From assembly GCA_039707655.1 (NCBI GenBank), contig CM077675.1, positions 420,441,162 to 420,505,161 of the forward strand: a stretch of DNA of 64,000 bases. The letters are read 5' to 3'. Made by a program: the position numbers and the translations under genes. A model generated the notes under the pieces. That model was given only the letters and a program-made list of their open reading frames with translations. It did no database searches and was not told the DNA's origin. Source of the DNA: Elymus sibiricus. Its lineage: Eukaryota; Streptophyta; Magnoliopsida; Poales; Poaceae. This document shows, in pieces, positions 39,665-53,000 of the stretch; position 1 is the stretch's first letter; each line of letters starts with the position of its first letter.

Positions 39665-41209
39665 GAGAGCCAAAAGTATGCTATGATTTGTTAGAATTGC
39701 TCTATATGATTCACTTAAACTTTTTGAGTTATAGAATTGCTCTAGTGCTTCACTTATATCTTGTTGAGAACGGTGTGCTTGGAAACTTTTGAAGAAATCC
39801 TCTCATGCTTCACTTATATTATTTTGAGAGATGAAAACTCTATACTCATGTGCTTCACTTAAATTTGTTTGAGCTAGTTAAAAAGCAATGGCAATATATG
39901 AAACTAGTCCCAAAATGATAGATATCCAAGGAGGATATAATAAAAACTTTCATGAAGATCATTGGACAAATTAAACTTGATTCTTTGTAATAGTTTTGAG
40001 ACATGATGATAGTAATATGTGAGTCATGTTAGTGAGTAATTATGCTTTAGTAAGAATATTGGTGTTAAGGTTTGTGATTCCCTATGCATGCAAGAAAGAA
40101 AATAGTTATGCGATGAAGTTACATCCTACTTATGGTGCATTATTCGGTGTTAGTTATGCTCAATGCTCGCTTATGTGAATTTTTGTTTCTTGGTTGGTTG
40201 CTTCTCAATCTATTTGCTAGCCTCCATTTGTACTAACTAGAAATACTACTTGTGCATCCAAAATCCTTAAACCAAGTTTTGCCTTATGAGTCCACCATAC
40301 CTACCTATATGCGGTATTTCCATGCCATTCTAAGCAAATTTGTATGTGCCAACTCTAATTTTCAAAATAAATTTCTCTTTTGTGTGCTCGTACCGCTCAT
40401 GAAACGGTTAGGAGTGTCCAATATTTTTCCATGCTAGATGTGTTATTCTCAAGATGAGTGTTTATTCACTTGTCATTGCACGAGAGTGCGGCGGTAATAG
40501 GAATGCCCATTCCCGAAATGAAAAAGAAAAAAAATTACTTTATGTTGTCAAATAATAAATTCCTTGGAAAGTGTTGGTATGGAAGGCAACCGTGGATACG
40601 ACCAGCCATGGAATGTGAAAGAATGGTGGAAAAAGGAATAAATTTTATTTTCTGTTTGGGAACCGCCTATGATGTATCTAGCATGGAAAGTATTGTGAAC
40701 TAGTTTGTCGTTTTCGTTGACAGGAAAGGCATGCCACCCAAAATATTTTCTCTCTCAATTTAAACTTTGAGCTCTGGCACCTCTACAAATCCCTACTTCC
40801 CTCTGCGAAGGGCCTATCTATTTACTTTATGCAAGTTTTATTTTTTACTTTGAGTCTCCATCTTCTCTTATAAAGCACCAACTAGGGGCACTATGATCGT
40901 ACTTGAGCATTGGGTGTAGCTAATATTTGAGTGTGTTTCATGAATGGATCAATGATTGAGCATGATGGGCTAGGGATAACTTTCTTTAGTGTTGATATTT
41001 TGAAAGACATGGTTGCTTGTTGGCATAATTGAGTATTCAAGTCATTATGTTAAAACTAGACTATTGCTTTGAATAATCTAAAAGTCCAAATGTACATGCT
41101 ACAAAAGAAAAGAATATGAGATGAACATGTTAGGCAACATTACACATCAAATATTCTGTTTTTATCATTTACCTACTCGAGGACGAGTAGGAATTATGCT
41201 TGGGGATGT
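39665..41209 (+). other. A1 3' untranslated region
   Basis: AT-rich, no supported gene. Parts resemble, in inverted orientation, the 3' untranslated region of A3 (for example the GTGCATCCAAAATCCTTAAA segment near 40250 and the corresponding part near 59605), so the two elements share ancestry here. Confidence 0.5.
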
Positions 41210-42832
41210 TGATACGTCTCCAACGTATCTATAATTTTTGCTTGTTCCATGTTGTTATATTATCATTCTTGGATGTTTTACAATCACTTTATAGCAACTT
41301 TATATCATTTTTTGGGACTAACCTATTGACATAGTGCCAAAGTGCCCGTTGCTATTTTTGCTTATTTTTTACTTCGAAGAGTATCAGTACCAAACGGAGT
41401 CCAATCGCGACGAAACTTTTTGGATATTTTTTTGGACCAGAAGACACCCATTGGGTCAAAGAAGTGCCAGAGAGGCGCGCCCTGATGGGTTGTGCCCTCC
41501 ATGGGGCCCCTCTCCACCGCCTCTGATGCCTATAAATTCCCAAATGTTCAGAAACCCCCAAAAATAACCCTAGACGGGAAGTTCCGCCGCCGCAAAGCCT
41601 CTGTATCGGCGAAAAACCAATCTGGGGAGAAAATAGTACCCTGTCGGAGAGGGGAAATCATCTCCGGTGGCCATCTTCATCATCCTGGTGGAGGCCGTGA
41701 CGAGGAGGGAGTAGTCCACCCTCGGGGCTGAGGGTATGTACCAGTAGCTATGTGTTCAATCTCTCTCGCTCTCGTGTTCTTGAGATGTCACGATCTTGAT
41801 GTATCACGGGCTTTGTTAATATAGTCGGATCATATGATGTTATTCCCTTGCTATCATGTTGTGATGAATTGAATCTTTCCCTTTGAGATATTGTTATGTT
41901 GGATTGAATATTGGATTTGAGAACACTTCATATATGTCTTGCATATGGATACCCGTGGTGACAATGGGGTGTTCTATTGATTCGCTTGCTGTATGTTTTG
42001 GTACTCAACTTGCGGATTCTCGAGGTGACATTGGGGTAATCTATGCATAGGGGTTGATGCACGTTCTTGTCCTACGTTATCCGATAGAAATCTTGGGGCA
42101 CTCTTTGAGGTTCTTTGTGTTGGATTGAGTATTATGAATCTGAAATTGTTTGATGCGTATCGTATAATTAACTCATGGATACTTGTGGTGACATTGGAGT
42201 ATCTAGGTGACATTAGAGTTGGTTGATGCGTATCATATGGTGTTATTTTAGTATGAACTCTAGATAGATTGATCGCAAAGGATAACTTGGATAGATCGAT
42301 CGGAAAGGATAACTTTAAGGTGGTTGCGTACCCAACAAACAATTTCTTCTTATGTTCTCCGCTAGATAAGAACTTTGGAGTGATTCTTCGTTGCACGTTG
42401 AGGGATGGTTATGTGATCCAATTATATTAGCATTGTTGAGAGATTGCACTAGCGAAAGTACGGACCCTAGGCCTTGTTTTCAAGCATTGCAATACTGTTT
42501 GTGCTCACTTTTTCTTACTTGCTACCTTGCTGTTTTTATATTTTCAGATTACAAAAACCTATATCTACCATCCATATTGCACTTGTATTACCATCTCTTC
42601 GCCAAACTAGTGCACCTATACAATTTGCCAATGTATTGGGTGTGTTGGGGACACAAGAGATTTCTTGTATTTGATTGCAGGGTTGATTGAGAGACCGTCT
42701 TCATCCTACACCTCCCATGGATTGATAAACCTTTGGTCATCCACTTGAGGGAAAATTGCTACTGTCCTACAAAACTCTGCGCTTGGAGGCCCAACATGAG
42801 TCTACAAGAATAAAGTTGCGTAGTAGACATCA
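41210..42832 (+). repeat. A1 3' LTR
   Basis: 1,623 bp, same ends and order as the 5' copy with the deletions noted there. Preceded by GAGGACGAGTAGGAATTATG and a purine-rich tract. Confidence 0.92.
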
Positions 42833-43022
42833 CCCATCAAGAAGGAAGAACTCTTGAGGCCCTAGGACGAGGTGTGAGCACATCAGATTCTACAAAAGAC
42901 TTGACGTGTACTACAAGGAGGGATGATTCGTTCGCCATGTAATCCGTAGATGGTAACCGACATTCATGTAACCCTAGATTCCCCCAGTGCCTATATAAAC
43001 TGGAGGATTTAGCTCGTAGAGG
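42833..43022 (+). mobile_element. X1: older LTR, second piece
   Basis: Carries the middle of the LTR, including CCTATATAAACTGGAGG (TATA-like, about 42991-43000) and the phrase GATGATTCGTTCGCCATGTA typical of this LTR type. It is interrupted by the solo LTR A2 with target duplication AGAGG. Confidence 0.65.
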
Positions 43023-44597
43023 TGATACGTATCCAACGTATCTATAATTTTTGCTTGTTCCATGCTGTTATATTATCATACTTGGATGTTTTACAATCAT
43101 TTCATAGCAACTTTAAATCATTTTTTGGGACTAACCTATTGACATAGTGCCAAAGTGTCAGTTGCTGTTTTTGCTTGTTTTTTACTTCGCAGAATATCAG
43201 TACCAAACGGAGTCCAATCGCAACGAAACTTTTTGGAGAATTTTTTTGGGCCAGAAGACATCCAGTGGGCCAAAGAAGTGCCAGAGGGGAGGGTCGAGGA
43301 GACCACAACCGACCAGGGAGCGCAAGTGGCCCAGGGCGCGCCCTGATGGGTTGTGCCCTCCTCGGGACCCCTCTCCACCGCCTCTGACGCCTATAAATTC
43401 CCAAATATTCCAGAAACCCCAGAGGAGTCGACGAGAAACACATCCAGCCACCGCAAGTTCCAGAACCTCGAGATCCAATCTAACACCATCACTGGGGGGG
43501 TTCATCATCCTCATTGGTGCCTCCCCGATGATGCGTGAGTAGTCCACCATAGACCTATGGGTCCGTAGGCAGTAGCAGATGGCTTCCTCTCTCTCTTTTG
43601 ATTCTCAATACAATGGTCTCTTGGAGATCTATTTGATGTAAACTTTTGCGTTGTGTTTGTTGGGATCCGATGAATTTTGACTTCATGATCTGTTTCTATC
43701 CATGAATATTATTTGAGTCTTCTTTGATCTCTTATATGCATGATTACTTATAGCCTCGTATTTCTTCTTAGAATCTTTGGTTTAGTTAGGCCAAGTAGAT
43801 CGATTTTTCTTGGCATGGGAAGAGGTGCTTTGTGATGGGTTTGATCTTGCGGTGTCCTCTCCCAGTGATAGAAGGGGCAGCGAGGCACGCATGTATCATT
43901 GCTATTAAGGATAACAAGATGGGGTCTATTCCTACATGAACAGATCTTGTCTACATCATGTCATCGTTCTTATTGCATTACTCCGTTTTTCCATGAACTT
44001 AATAACCCAGATGCATGCTGGATAGCGGTCAATGTGTGGAGTAGTAGTAGTAGATGCAGGCAGGAGTCGGTCTACTTATCTTGGACGTGATGCCTATATA
44101 ATGATCGTCGCCTTGGATATCGTCATGATTATTTGATCTTCTATCAATTGCCCAACAGTAATTTGTTCACCCACCGTGTGCTATACTCATGAGAGAAGCC
44201 ACTAGTGAAACCTACGGCCCCCGGGTCTACTTTTCCAACATATTGCTTTCCGATCTATCTTTTTGTTGCTTTTGTTTTCAGATCTATTATTCCAAAAACC
44301 CAAAAATATCTTGTTGCACTTTTTATTTGCTCTTTTTATTTTGTGTTCTTGAGAGATCTATCTCTCCAATCTATCATATCCTAATCTATCTTTTTACCGT
44401 AGAGAGATTGACAACCTCTCTTTCGCGTCAGGTTGCAAGTATTTGTTCTTTCTGTGCAGGTGCTGTTTATTAGGTGGTGGTGATCCTCCTACTGGTTCGA
44501 TACCTTGGTTTCATAACTGAGGGAAATACTTACCGTCGCTGTGCTGCATCTTCCCTTCATCTTTGGGGAAATACCGACCCAGTCTCAAGCCACGTCA
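43023..44597 (+). mobile_element. A2: solo LTR of an Athila-like element
   Basis: Starts TGATACGTATCCAACG and ends GCCACGTCA, flanked by a perfect 5-bp duplication AGAGG (43018-43022 and 44598-44602). No internal region remains, the product expected from recombination between the two LTRs of one element. The first ~400 bp resemble the A1 LTR; the rest differs and contains the phrase CGGTCAATGTGTGGAGTAGT known from Sabrina/WHAM-like LTRs. Confidence 0.85.
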
Positions 44598-44602
44598 AGA
44601 GG

Positions 44603-44808
44603 ATACATATACACATCATCATCACCACTAGAGCTTAGACCACAAACATACGATCTCGAGGTAGATCAACTCTTTACTTGGTACACCAATAATACAACAA
44701 GAGCAGGACGTAGGGCTTTACCTCCATAGAGAGGGTCTGAACCTGGGTAAAATACCGTGTGTTCCTTGTGTCCTATTACCCATCAATCCGATCTCATAGC
44801 TCGGTCCC
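44603..44808 (+). mobile_element. X1: older LTR, third piece
   Basis: Resumes after A2 with ATACATATACACATC and the conserved GAGCAGGACGTAGGGCTTTA and GGTCTGAACCTGGGTAAAAT segments near the 3' end of this LTR type. It is cut at 44808 by the LTR of A3 before its own CA end. Confidence 0.65.
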
Positions 44809-46332
44809 TGATGGCCCACAAGTATAGGGGATCTATCGTAGTCCTTTCGATAAGTAAGAGTGTCGAACCCAACGAGGAGCAGAAGGAAATGACAAGCGGT
44901 TTTCAGTAAGGTATTCTCTGCAAGCGCTGAAATTATCGGTAACAGATAGTTTTGTGATAAGATAATTCGTGACGGGTAACAAGTAACAAATGTTGCAAAG
45001 GTGCAGCAAGGTGGCCCAATCCTTTTTGTAGCAAAGGACAAGCCTGGACAAACTCTTATATAAAGCAAAGCGCTCCCGAGGACACATGGGAATTTCTGTC
45101 AGGCTAGTTTTCATCATGCTCATATGATTCGCGTTCGTTACTTTGATAATTTGATATGTGGGTGGACCGGTGCTTGGGTGCTGCCCTTACTTGGACAAGC
45201 CTCCCACTTATGATTAACCTCTCTCGCAAGCATCCGCAACTACGAAAGAAGAATTAAGATAAATCTAACCATAGCATGAAACATATGGATCCAAATCAGC
45301 CCCTTACGAAGCAACGCATAAACTAGGGTTTAAGCTTCTGTCACTCTAGCAACCCATCATCTACTTATTACTTCCCAATGCCTTCCCCTAGGCCCAAGTA
45401 ATGGTGAAGTGTCATGTAGTCGACGTTCACATAACACCACTAGAGGAGAGACAACATACATCTCATCAAAATATCGAACGAATACCAAATTCACATGATT
45501 ACTTATAACAAGACTTATCCCATGTCCTCAGGAACAAACGTAACTACTCACAAAGCATATTAATGTTCATAATCAGAGGAGCATTAATTATCATTAAGGA
45601 TCTGAACATATGATCTTCCACCAAGTAAACCAACTAGCATCAACTACAAGGAGTAATCAACACTACTAGCAACCCACAGGTGCCAATCTGAGGTTTTGAG
45701 ACAAAGATCGGGTACAAGAGATGAACTAGGGTTTGGAGAGGAGATGGTGCTGGTGAAGATGTTGATGGAGATTGACCCCCTCTCGATGAGAGGATCGTTG
45801 GTGATGACGATGGCTTCGATTTCCCCCTCCGGGAGGGAAGTTTCCCCGGCAGAACAGCTCCGCCGGAGCCCTAGATTGCTTCTGCCCAGGTTCCGCCTCG
45901 AGACGGCGGCGCTTCGTCCCGAAAGCTCTCTTATGATTTTTTCCAGGTCAAAACCCTCCATATAGCAGAAGATGGGCACCGGAGGGCTGCCAGGGGGCCC
46001 ACAAGCCACAGGGGCGCGCCCTGGGGGTAGGGCGCGCCCCCCAGGCTTGTGGCCTCCTGGTGGGTCCCCTCTAGTATTTCTTTCGCCCAATATTTTTTAT
46101 ATATTCCAAAATAATTCTCCGTAACTTTTCAGGACTTTTGGAGTTGTGCAGAATAGGTCTCTCATATTTGCTCCTTTTCGAGTCCAGAATTCCAGCTGCC
46201 GGCATTCTCCCTCTTCATGTAAACCTTGTAAAATAAGAGAGAAAAGGCATAAGTATTGTACCATAATGTGTAATAACAGCCCATAATGCAATAAATATCA
46301 ATATAAAAGCATGATGCAAAATTGACGTATCA
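44809..46332 (-). repeat. A3 3' LTR
   Basis: On the plus strand it starts TGATGGCCCACAAG and ends TTGACGTATCA; reversed, it begins TGATACGTCAATTTTGC. 1,524 bp. A GC-rich inverted repeat (GGGCGCGCC type) lies near 46012-46042. Followed by the purine-rich tract AAGCTTGGGGGAGT on the minus strand. Confidence 0.85.
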
Positions 46333-46596
46333 ACTCCCCCAAGCTTAGACCTCGCTTGTCCTCAAGCGAAAGCCGAAGTCGATAAACATGTCCACATGTT
46401 TAGAGATAGAGGTGTCGATAAAATAAAATACGGACAAGAAGGTATCATGATCATCTTTAGAACAGCAACATATATTGACATATAATTTCTTATGCTAAAG
46501 TAACAATTCATTCACAAGGTAAAGTATGAATCAAGAACTCTATTGAGAACCAACAAACTATGATCTCAGTCATTGAAGCAATTTCAATTTATCATA
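46333..46596 (-). other. A3 3' untranslated region, part left of T1
   Basis: Contains the polypurine tract next to the LTR and GAGGACAAGCGAGG, matching the corresponding motif next to the A1 3' LTR. No ORF. Ends with TCATA, the T1 target duplication. Confidence 0.7.
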
Positions 46597-49500
46597 TGTA
46601 GCGACCCGACCCGAAACGGTCGAATCTCCGGTGTTTCCGTACCATCCCAAGATCATGCTGGTACACACACGGTACATCAATGTATATATCAAGAGTTCAA
46701 TCACAACTGCTTTATTAATCGAAATCTCATATCGAGTCCTTTATTACAATAAGGATTACAATAAAGTGGCTGAAGGCCAACTCATGAGATAAACTAATCA
46801 AAATCTTGCGGAAGCTTCAAAGGTAGTTGAGTCCATCTGACTCCAAGGGCATCTCACCGAGCGTAGAGCGTATCCTCACTCCTGGTCGGAAAATTACTCT
46901 ACAACATGATACGTTGCAGCCGTGTAGGTCAGCATATTGAATATGCTGGCAAGTCAGAAAAGAGAGGGGATGAAAATATCAACTATACTACATGCATATA
47001 TGGCAGGTGGGGCTGTAAGTTTAAGTTTAGCGTAAAGCAAAATTTTCCTACAACAAGAGAGGGGCAAAGCGAAAATTATTACTACAATGTTGGTTGTTTA
47101 ATGAGAAGGTTCCACCAACCATTTCTCATACCCAAGTTATCAATATAACCCACATCATTAATATTATTTGTGTTGAGACTGGCTGATAGTATCATCTCCG
47201 GTGCTCATGTTGTCCATAACCGGGGACACGGCTAATCGATTAGTTTGACACTATGTAGAGGTTTGTACACTTTACCCGCAAGAATCGATCCCTCCCGTTG
47301 TGTCCTCGCACTGCCTGGTGTTTGAGAACGAGATGATCGAAACATGGTCTTCCAGAGCGATCCTCCGATAGTTAAGTCAGTGCCCATCCAATCCTACCGT
47401 TCTTCTACGTCTCGTAGCACTGACCTACCAGAGTCACGACTAGGGTCAACCAAGCCAGAGCACATATTGACTTGCGGTTGCACACGTAAGCTTTCCGGCC
47501 TTGAAGTATCCATCCATCTCTTTGAGCCTGGGTGGCATTCCGTTGGGATGATCACAGGTAGATACCAGGATTCCCGGGCATAACCATGATAGATATCAGG
47601 CTGCCAGATGCATGTCCAATCCACCCAGAGGTATGTTGAAAACTTGTAGTCTTGAAGTCTTGATCATCATGTAGGTCTTGAAATAATTTATCTCACAACT
47701 CTCTCATGAATCACACAACCAACCCCGTCTACTAAAAGCATAGCAAAATAAAATAACGTCCCGGTCCAAAGTAGCAAGGGAATTGGGGTGCCTACCACAT
47801 GATACTACTCAAGTAACCAAGTTTCCAAGTACTTACTTTGCATGCAATGGGTGGAAGATTGAACTAATGCAATTTTAAAACATAGGTAATAACATGATCA
47901 ACGTGAACTTGCCTTGCTGACGATCTTCGTACTCGAGTGACTCTAGATAACAAGCCTCGCACTCCGGATGATCTAACGAATCAAACAATTACACAATCAG
48001 CATAACCATAACACAACTTACACTAACAGCAAGGTAAACTAATAATACTAAAACAATCAATAGCACAATCAAAAGAAAATAAAACCAAAACAAATAGAAA
48101 GCCTCTCAAATTTTGTGGCAAAGCTTCTACTAAAACAAAACAAGACAAGAATTGTTTTCAGCAACTAATATATAAATAACAGAAAGGAAAAGTAAAATTT
48201 TATTAGAAAACAGAAAGTATTTCACCATAAATCTTTTATGCAAAAAGAACTACTATAAACCTATTATAAAACACCACATAAAGTGGAAACAATGTTTTCC
48301 TACTAAAACAATGAACAAAACAATAAAAATATATTTTCATTAATAGAAAATAAATCACCTAATGATAAATAACAGAAACTAAAAGACTTATAATAGAAAG
48401 TTAAAAGAAAACAGAATCAAAATCAAAACTAAAACAAAGTAAATCAAATTAACCCTAAAAGAAACTAAACAGAAACTGTTTTGTTAAAAACCCTAATTTA
48501 AAATATACTAAAAATTCCCAAATTGAACAGGGTGATAAAACTAACTAATACAAAACAGTAGAAAAAAGAATCACCCAAAAATATATTTTTAAACTCAAGA
48601 TATTCAGATTCTAGTGGTTTGAGAAAATTCAAAAGAATTCACATTTAAAAGTCCAGAATTTGAAATATAAAGTTACTGGCATAAACTAGATAAAACTTGT
48701 GAACTACTGCAAAAAGAATCACTCAAAAAGAGAAAACAGATAAAAAGTTACTAAGGTTTTACAAACAGAACTATTCTGTTTTCTAAAACAGAAACAGAGA
48801 AAAAAAAAACTTAACTAACGAACGGCTACGTGTCATGCTGTGATTGGCCGAAGCGTGCGCGTGCGGGAGCTAACGAGTGAACGTTCACTAATTAAAAAAA
48901 ACGGTTCGGGTTTTTAGATCGATCTAATCTGGGTCGTGGGATTTAGATCCTACGGCTACAGAGAGGAAGGGGGTGCTCACAGAGAGAGTCGTCGGGGCTC
49001 CGGCGAGTCGACGGCGGGGCAGAGCTCGGTGGCGCTCGGGGAAGAGGCTCCGGTGGTCGGGGACGGCGTCCGAGGGGTCCATTCGACGGCGGCGGACCTC
49101 CGGCGTCCGTTGGTGGCGTCGGCGGAGCTTGGGGGTGACCGGGGTGAGCGCGGCGAGCTCAAGGAGCTTCGGCTCTTGGCCGAACTCTGGCGAGGCGTTG
49201 CGGTGGCGTGGAGGCGTGGGAGGAGAGGTTTAGGGGGAAAACGTGGTGCGGGTGGGGGCTCCGGTATTTATAGGGCCTCGGGGTGGTCGGGGAAGGAAGG
49301 GAGAGAGAGATCGGCAGCGGATCCGATCTCGCCGGCGAGGAAAGGAAAGGGGAGGGAGGAAGGAAAGTGGTGACCGACGGGGGTCGGGATCGGCGGTGGG
49401 GCCGGGGCGTCAGTGGGTGAAACGAGGCGGCGGGGCAATCGGTGGCCGATCCGAAAGATCTTCGGATCTGATCCGGAGTGGATCGGGCCGCCACTATTCC

Positions 49501-50007
49501 TATTGGGCCTCGGATACGATTCCGTTTTTAAAACATTTTCCTAATATTCAAAAACAGGAAAGGAAAACTATGAAAAGGAAAATGAATATAGGTTCAAATA
49601 TAGAGGTATTATATACCAAAATTCTCAGAAAAATAAATTCCATCTGATGGACATTTCTCCACGGCCAAAATAAAATATTTTAAAAAATATATATTTTCAG
49701 AAAAGCCTAAATTGTTTTATTTCATTTTGCAAATAATTTTCAAATAAACCCCTGGTCTTTTATGGTTCAAAAATTTCACAAAATACCTCTGGTTTTGGAG
49801 GGTCATGTTCCTCCTCTCACTTTTCATAATTCCCAGAGATTTGCAAAAATCTTGAAAAGGAAAAATGCAAAATAAAAAGAATGGCTTTCAACAATTCAAA
49901 TAGGAGACTCCAAGTTTTCATTTCACTCACACATATAATTTCAAACAATATGATGATGCATAGCTATATTTCATAACATTCCAAAATGAAATTTTTGGGA
50001 TGTTACA
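46597..50007 (-). repeat. T1 3' LTR
   Basis: 3,411 bp. Contains an AT-rich half (47900-48800) and a GC-rich island (48900-49470) with a TATA box. Differs from the 5' copy mostly by single-base changes. Confidence 0.95.
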
Positions 50008-50023
50008 AACCTACCCACCTTAA
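50008..50023 (-). other. T1 polypurine tract
   Basis: The minus strand reads AAGGTGGGTAGGTT directly before the TGTAGCG start of the 3' LTR. It overlaps the last bases of the gag-pol ORF, which ends at 50020. Confidence 0.75.
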
Positions 50024-53000
50024 GATGAATCTCGCCCTCGAGATTCGGGTTGGCTAGAAAATAGGTGCGGATGGTCTCGACGAAGATCTTCTTCTCGTTC
50101 CCAGGTGGCTTCTTCCTCGGTGTGGTGACTCCACAGAACCTTGCAGAACTTGATGATCTTGTTGCGGGTAACTCTGTTGGCAGTCTCGAGGATCCTGACG
50201 GGCTTCTCCTCATAGGTTAGATCACTGTCAAGCTGTATGGCCTCTAGGGGCACTGTGTCTCTCAAAGGAATATCAGCCATCTCAGCATGGCATTTCTTCA
50301 ACTGGGAAACATGGAAGACATCGTGAACTCCGGACAATCCTTCCGGCAATTCCAGCTTATATGCCACTTCGCCTCTACATTCAAGAATTTTGTAGGGGCC
50401 TATAAATCGGGGTGCTAACTTTCCTTTAACACCAAACCTCTTGATTCCACGAAGTGGGGACACACGGAGATATGCTCGGTCTCCCACTTCGTATGTCACC
50501 TCCTTGCGTTTGCTATCAGCATAGCTCTTCTGTCTGGACTGGGCTATCTTGAGTCGGTCACGAATCAGCTTGACCTTCTCTTCAGAATCTCGGATAAGAT
50601 CGGGACCAAAAAGTTTTCGGTCACCAACACCATCCCACATCAATGGTGTTCTGCACCTCCTTCCGTATAGAGCTTCGAAAGGGGCCATCTTCAGACTGGT
50701 CTGATAACTGTTGTTGTATGAGAACTCTACATAAGGTAAGTTATCGTCCCAACTAGACCCATAGTCTAGCGCACAAGCTCTCAACATGTCCTCCAGAATC
50801 TGGTTGACTCTCTCGGTATGTCCATCTGTCTGTGGATGAAAAGATGTACTGAACTCCAGCCTTGTACCCAAAGTTTCATGTAGCTGATGCCAAAACTTTG
50901 AGGTAAATTGTGTTCCTCTATCTGACACGATACTCCTCGGAACTCCATGCAGACATACGATCCTGGTCATATATATCTTGGCTAACTTAGCACTGGTATA
51001 GGTGGTCTTCACTGGAATAAAATGAGCCACCTTGGTCAAGCGATCGACCACTACCCAGATGGAATCATAACCTGAACGGGTCCTGGGTAATCCTGTGATG
51101 AAGTCCATACCAAGCTTCTCCCATTTCCACTCGGGTATCGGCAAAGGTTGAAGTAACCCTGCTGGTTTCTGATGTTCTGCCTTTACTCGTTGACAAACAT
51201 CACATGCCGCGACATGCTCGGCAATATCCTTCTTCATACCTGTCCACCAGAAACTTTCCTTCAAGTCCAGATACATCTTGGTGTTGCCTGGGTGTATCGA
51301 GTATGGCGAATCATGGGCTTCTTGAAGTATCAACTTCCTGAGTTCTGGGTCATTAGGCACATAGATACGGTCCTCAAACCATAGGGTTCCGTGTTCATCC
51401 TCACGAAAGCCTTTAGCTTTCCCATCCTTCATTCTCTGCTTTATCTCAGCTATTTCCTTGTCCGACTTCTGGGCTTCACGAATTCTTTCGGTCAAAGTGG
51501 ACTGAATCTCCAGTGTGGCAACATACCCTCTTGGAACTATCTCCAATTTGAGCTCTCTGAGATCGTCGGCTAACTCCTGGGGTAATCCTCCCGCTATGAG
51601 TGTGTTCACATAACTCTTACGGCTCAAAGCATCTGCTACAACGTTTGCCTTTCCTGGATGATAGTGCAATCTCATGTCATAGTCCTTGATCAACTCTAGC
51701 CATCTCCTCTGTCTGAGGTTCAACTCCTTCTGCGTGAAGATGTACTTCAGGCTCTTGTGATCAGTGTAAATATCACAACTATTTCCGATAAGGAAATGTC
51801 TCCAGGTCTTGAGTGCGTGCACTACGGCTGCTAACTCCAAATCATGGGTGGCATAGTTCAACTCATGAGGCCGTAGCTGTCTGGATGCATATGCTACAAC
51901 TTTCCCCTCCTGCATGAGCACTCCTCCAAGTCCTTGGCGTGAAGCATCACAATAAACCTGGAAGTCCTCCCGAATGTTCGGCAAAATCAACACTGGGGCT
52001 GTGACCAAACGTTTCTTCAACTCCTGGAAACTGGCCTCACATTCCTTGGTCCAAATATACTTAGACTCTTTCTTCAATAACTCCATCATAGGCTTGGCTA
52101 TCTTCGAGAAGTTCTCGATAAACCTCCGATAATATCCGGCAAGTCCGAGGAAACTGCGGATCTCCTTAACTGAGGTGGGTGACTTCCACTCGGTGACTGC
52201 TGCAACCTTAGCGGGATCCACCGCTATTCCATCTCCAGAAATAATGTGTCCAAGAAATCCGACTTCCTTCAACCAAAATTCACACTTGCTGAACTTGGCA
52301 TATAACTGATGCTCTCTAAGCTTCTCCAGAACTAAACGCAAGTGTTCCTTGTGTTCTTCCTCGCTCTTGGAGAATATCAATATATCATCGATGAACACCA
52401 CGACAAACTTGTCCAGATGTTCCATAAATACCTTGTTCATCATACTCATGAAATAGGCAGGAGCATTAGTCAAACCAAAGGACATGACTGTATACTCATA
52501 TAGGCCATACCTTGTGGTGAAGGCTGTTTTGGGTATATCCTGTTCACGAATTTTCAATTGATGATACCCTGACCGAAGATCGATCTTGGAGAACACTTTG
52601 GCTCCCACTAGCTGATCAAACAAGTCGTTAATCATCAGCAGAGGGTACTTGTTCTTGATAGTCACCTCGTTCAATGCACGATAATCGACTACCATTCTCA
52701 AGGTTTTATCCTTCTTTTCTACCAAAAGAACTGGGGCTCCCCAAGGTGAAGAACTTGGGCGAATATACCCTTTGTCCAATAACTCCTTAATCTGCTTCTT
52801 GATTTCTTCTAAATCATTTACGGGCATCCGATAGGGTCTCTTGGATATTGGGGCTGTCCCTGGCAATAACTCAATCAGGAATTCAATCTCTCTATCCGGT
52901 GGGATGCCCGGTAATTCCTCCGGGAATACATCTGGGAAGTCTTGTACTACCGGCACTTCCTCCTGAACAACTCCTGTGAGGGAATTCACCCGAGTACTCT

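Larger units (their letters stand above)
34976..42832 (+). mobile_element. A1: non-autonomous Athila-like LTR element with a zinc-knuckle gene, no pol
   Basis: LTRs at 34976-36667 and 41210-42832 start TGATACGTCTCCAACG and end GTAGACATCA. The target duplication CCCAT is perfect. A tRNA-Asp-type primer site follows the 5' LTR, and a purine-rich tract TTGGGGATGT precedes the 3' LTR. The 4.5-kb interior encodes one ~660-codon gene (36793-38771) with a gag-like CCHC knuckle and a short membrane-type ORF, but no protease, RT or integrase. The LTRs differ by several indels, including a ~50-bp gap near 35225-35290, and many substitutions, so it is older than C1 and T1. Confidence 0.88.

Noticed and set aside
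48936..49647. ORFs of 110-145 codons in the GC-rich island of the T1 LTRs
   Set aside because: Arg/Gly/Ser-rich frames on both strands around the LTR TATA box; the two LTR copies differ in their stops, and there is no domain.
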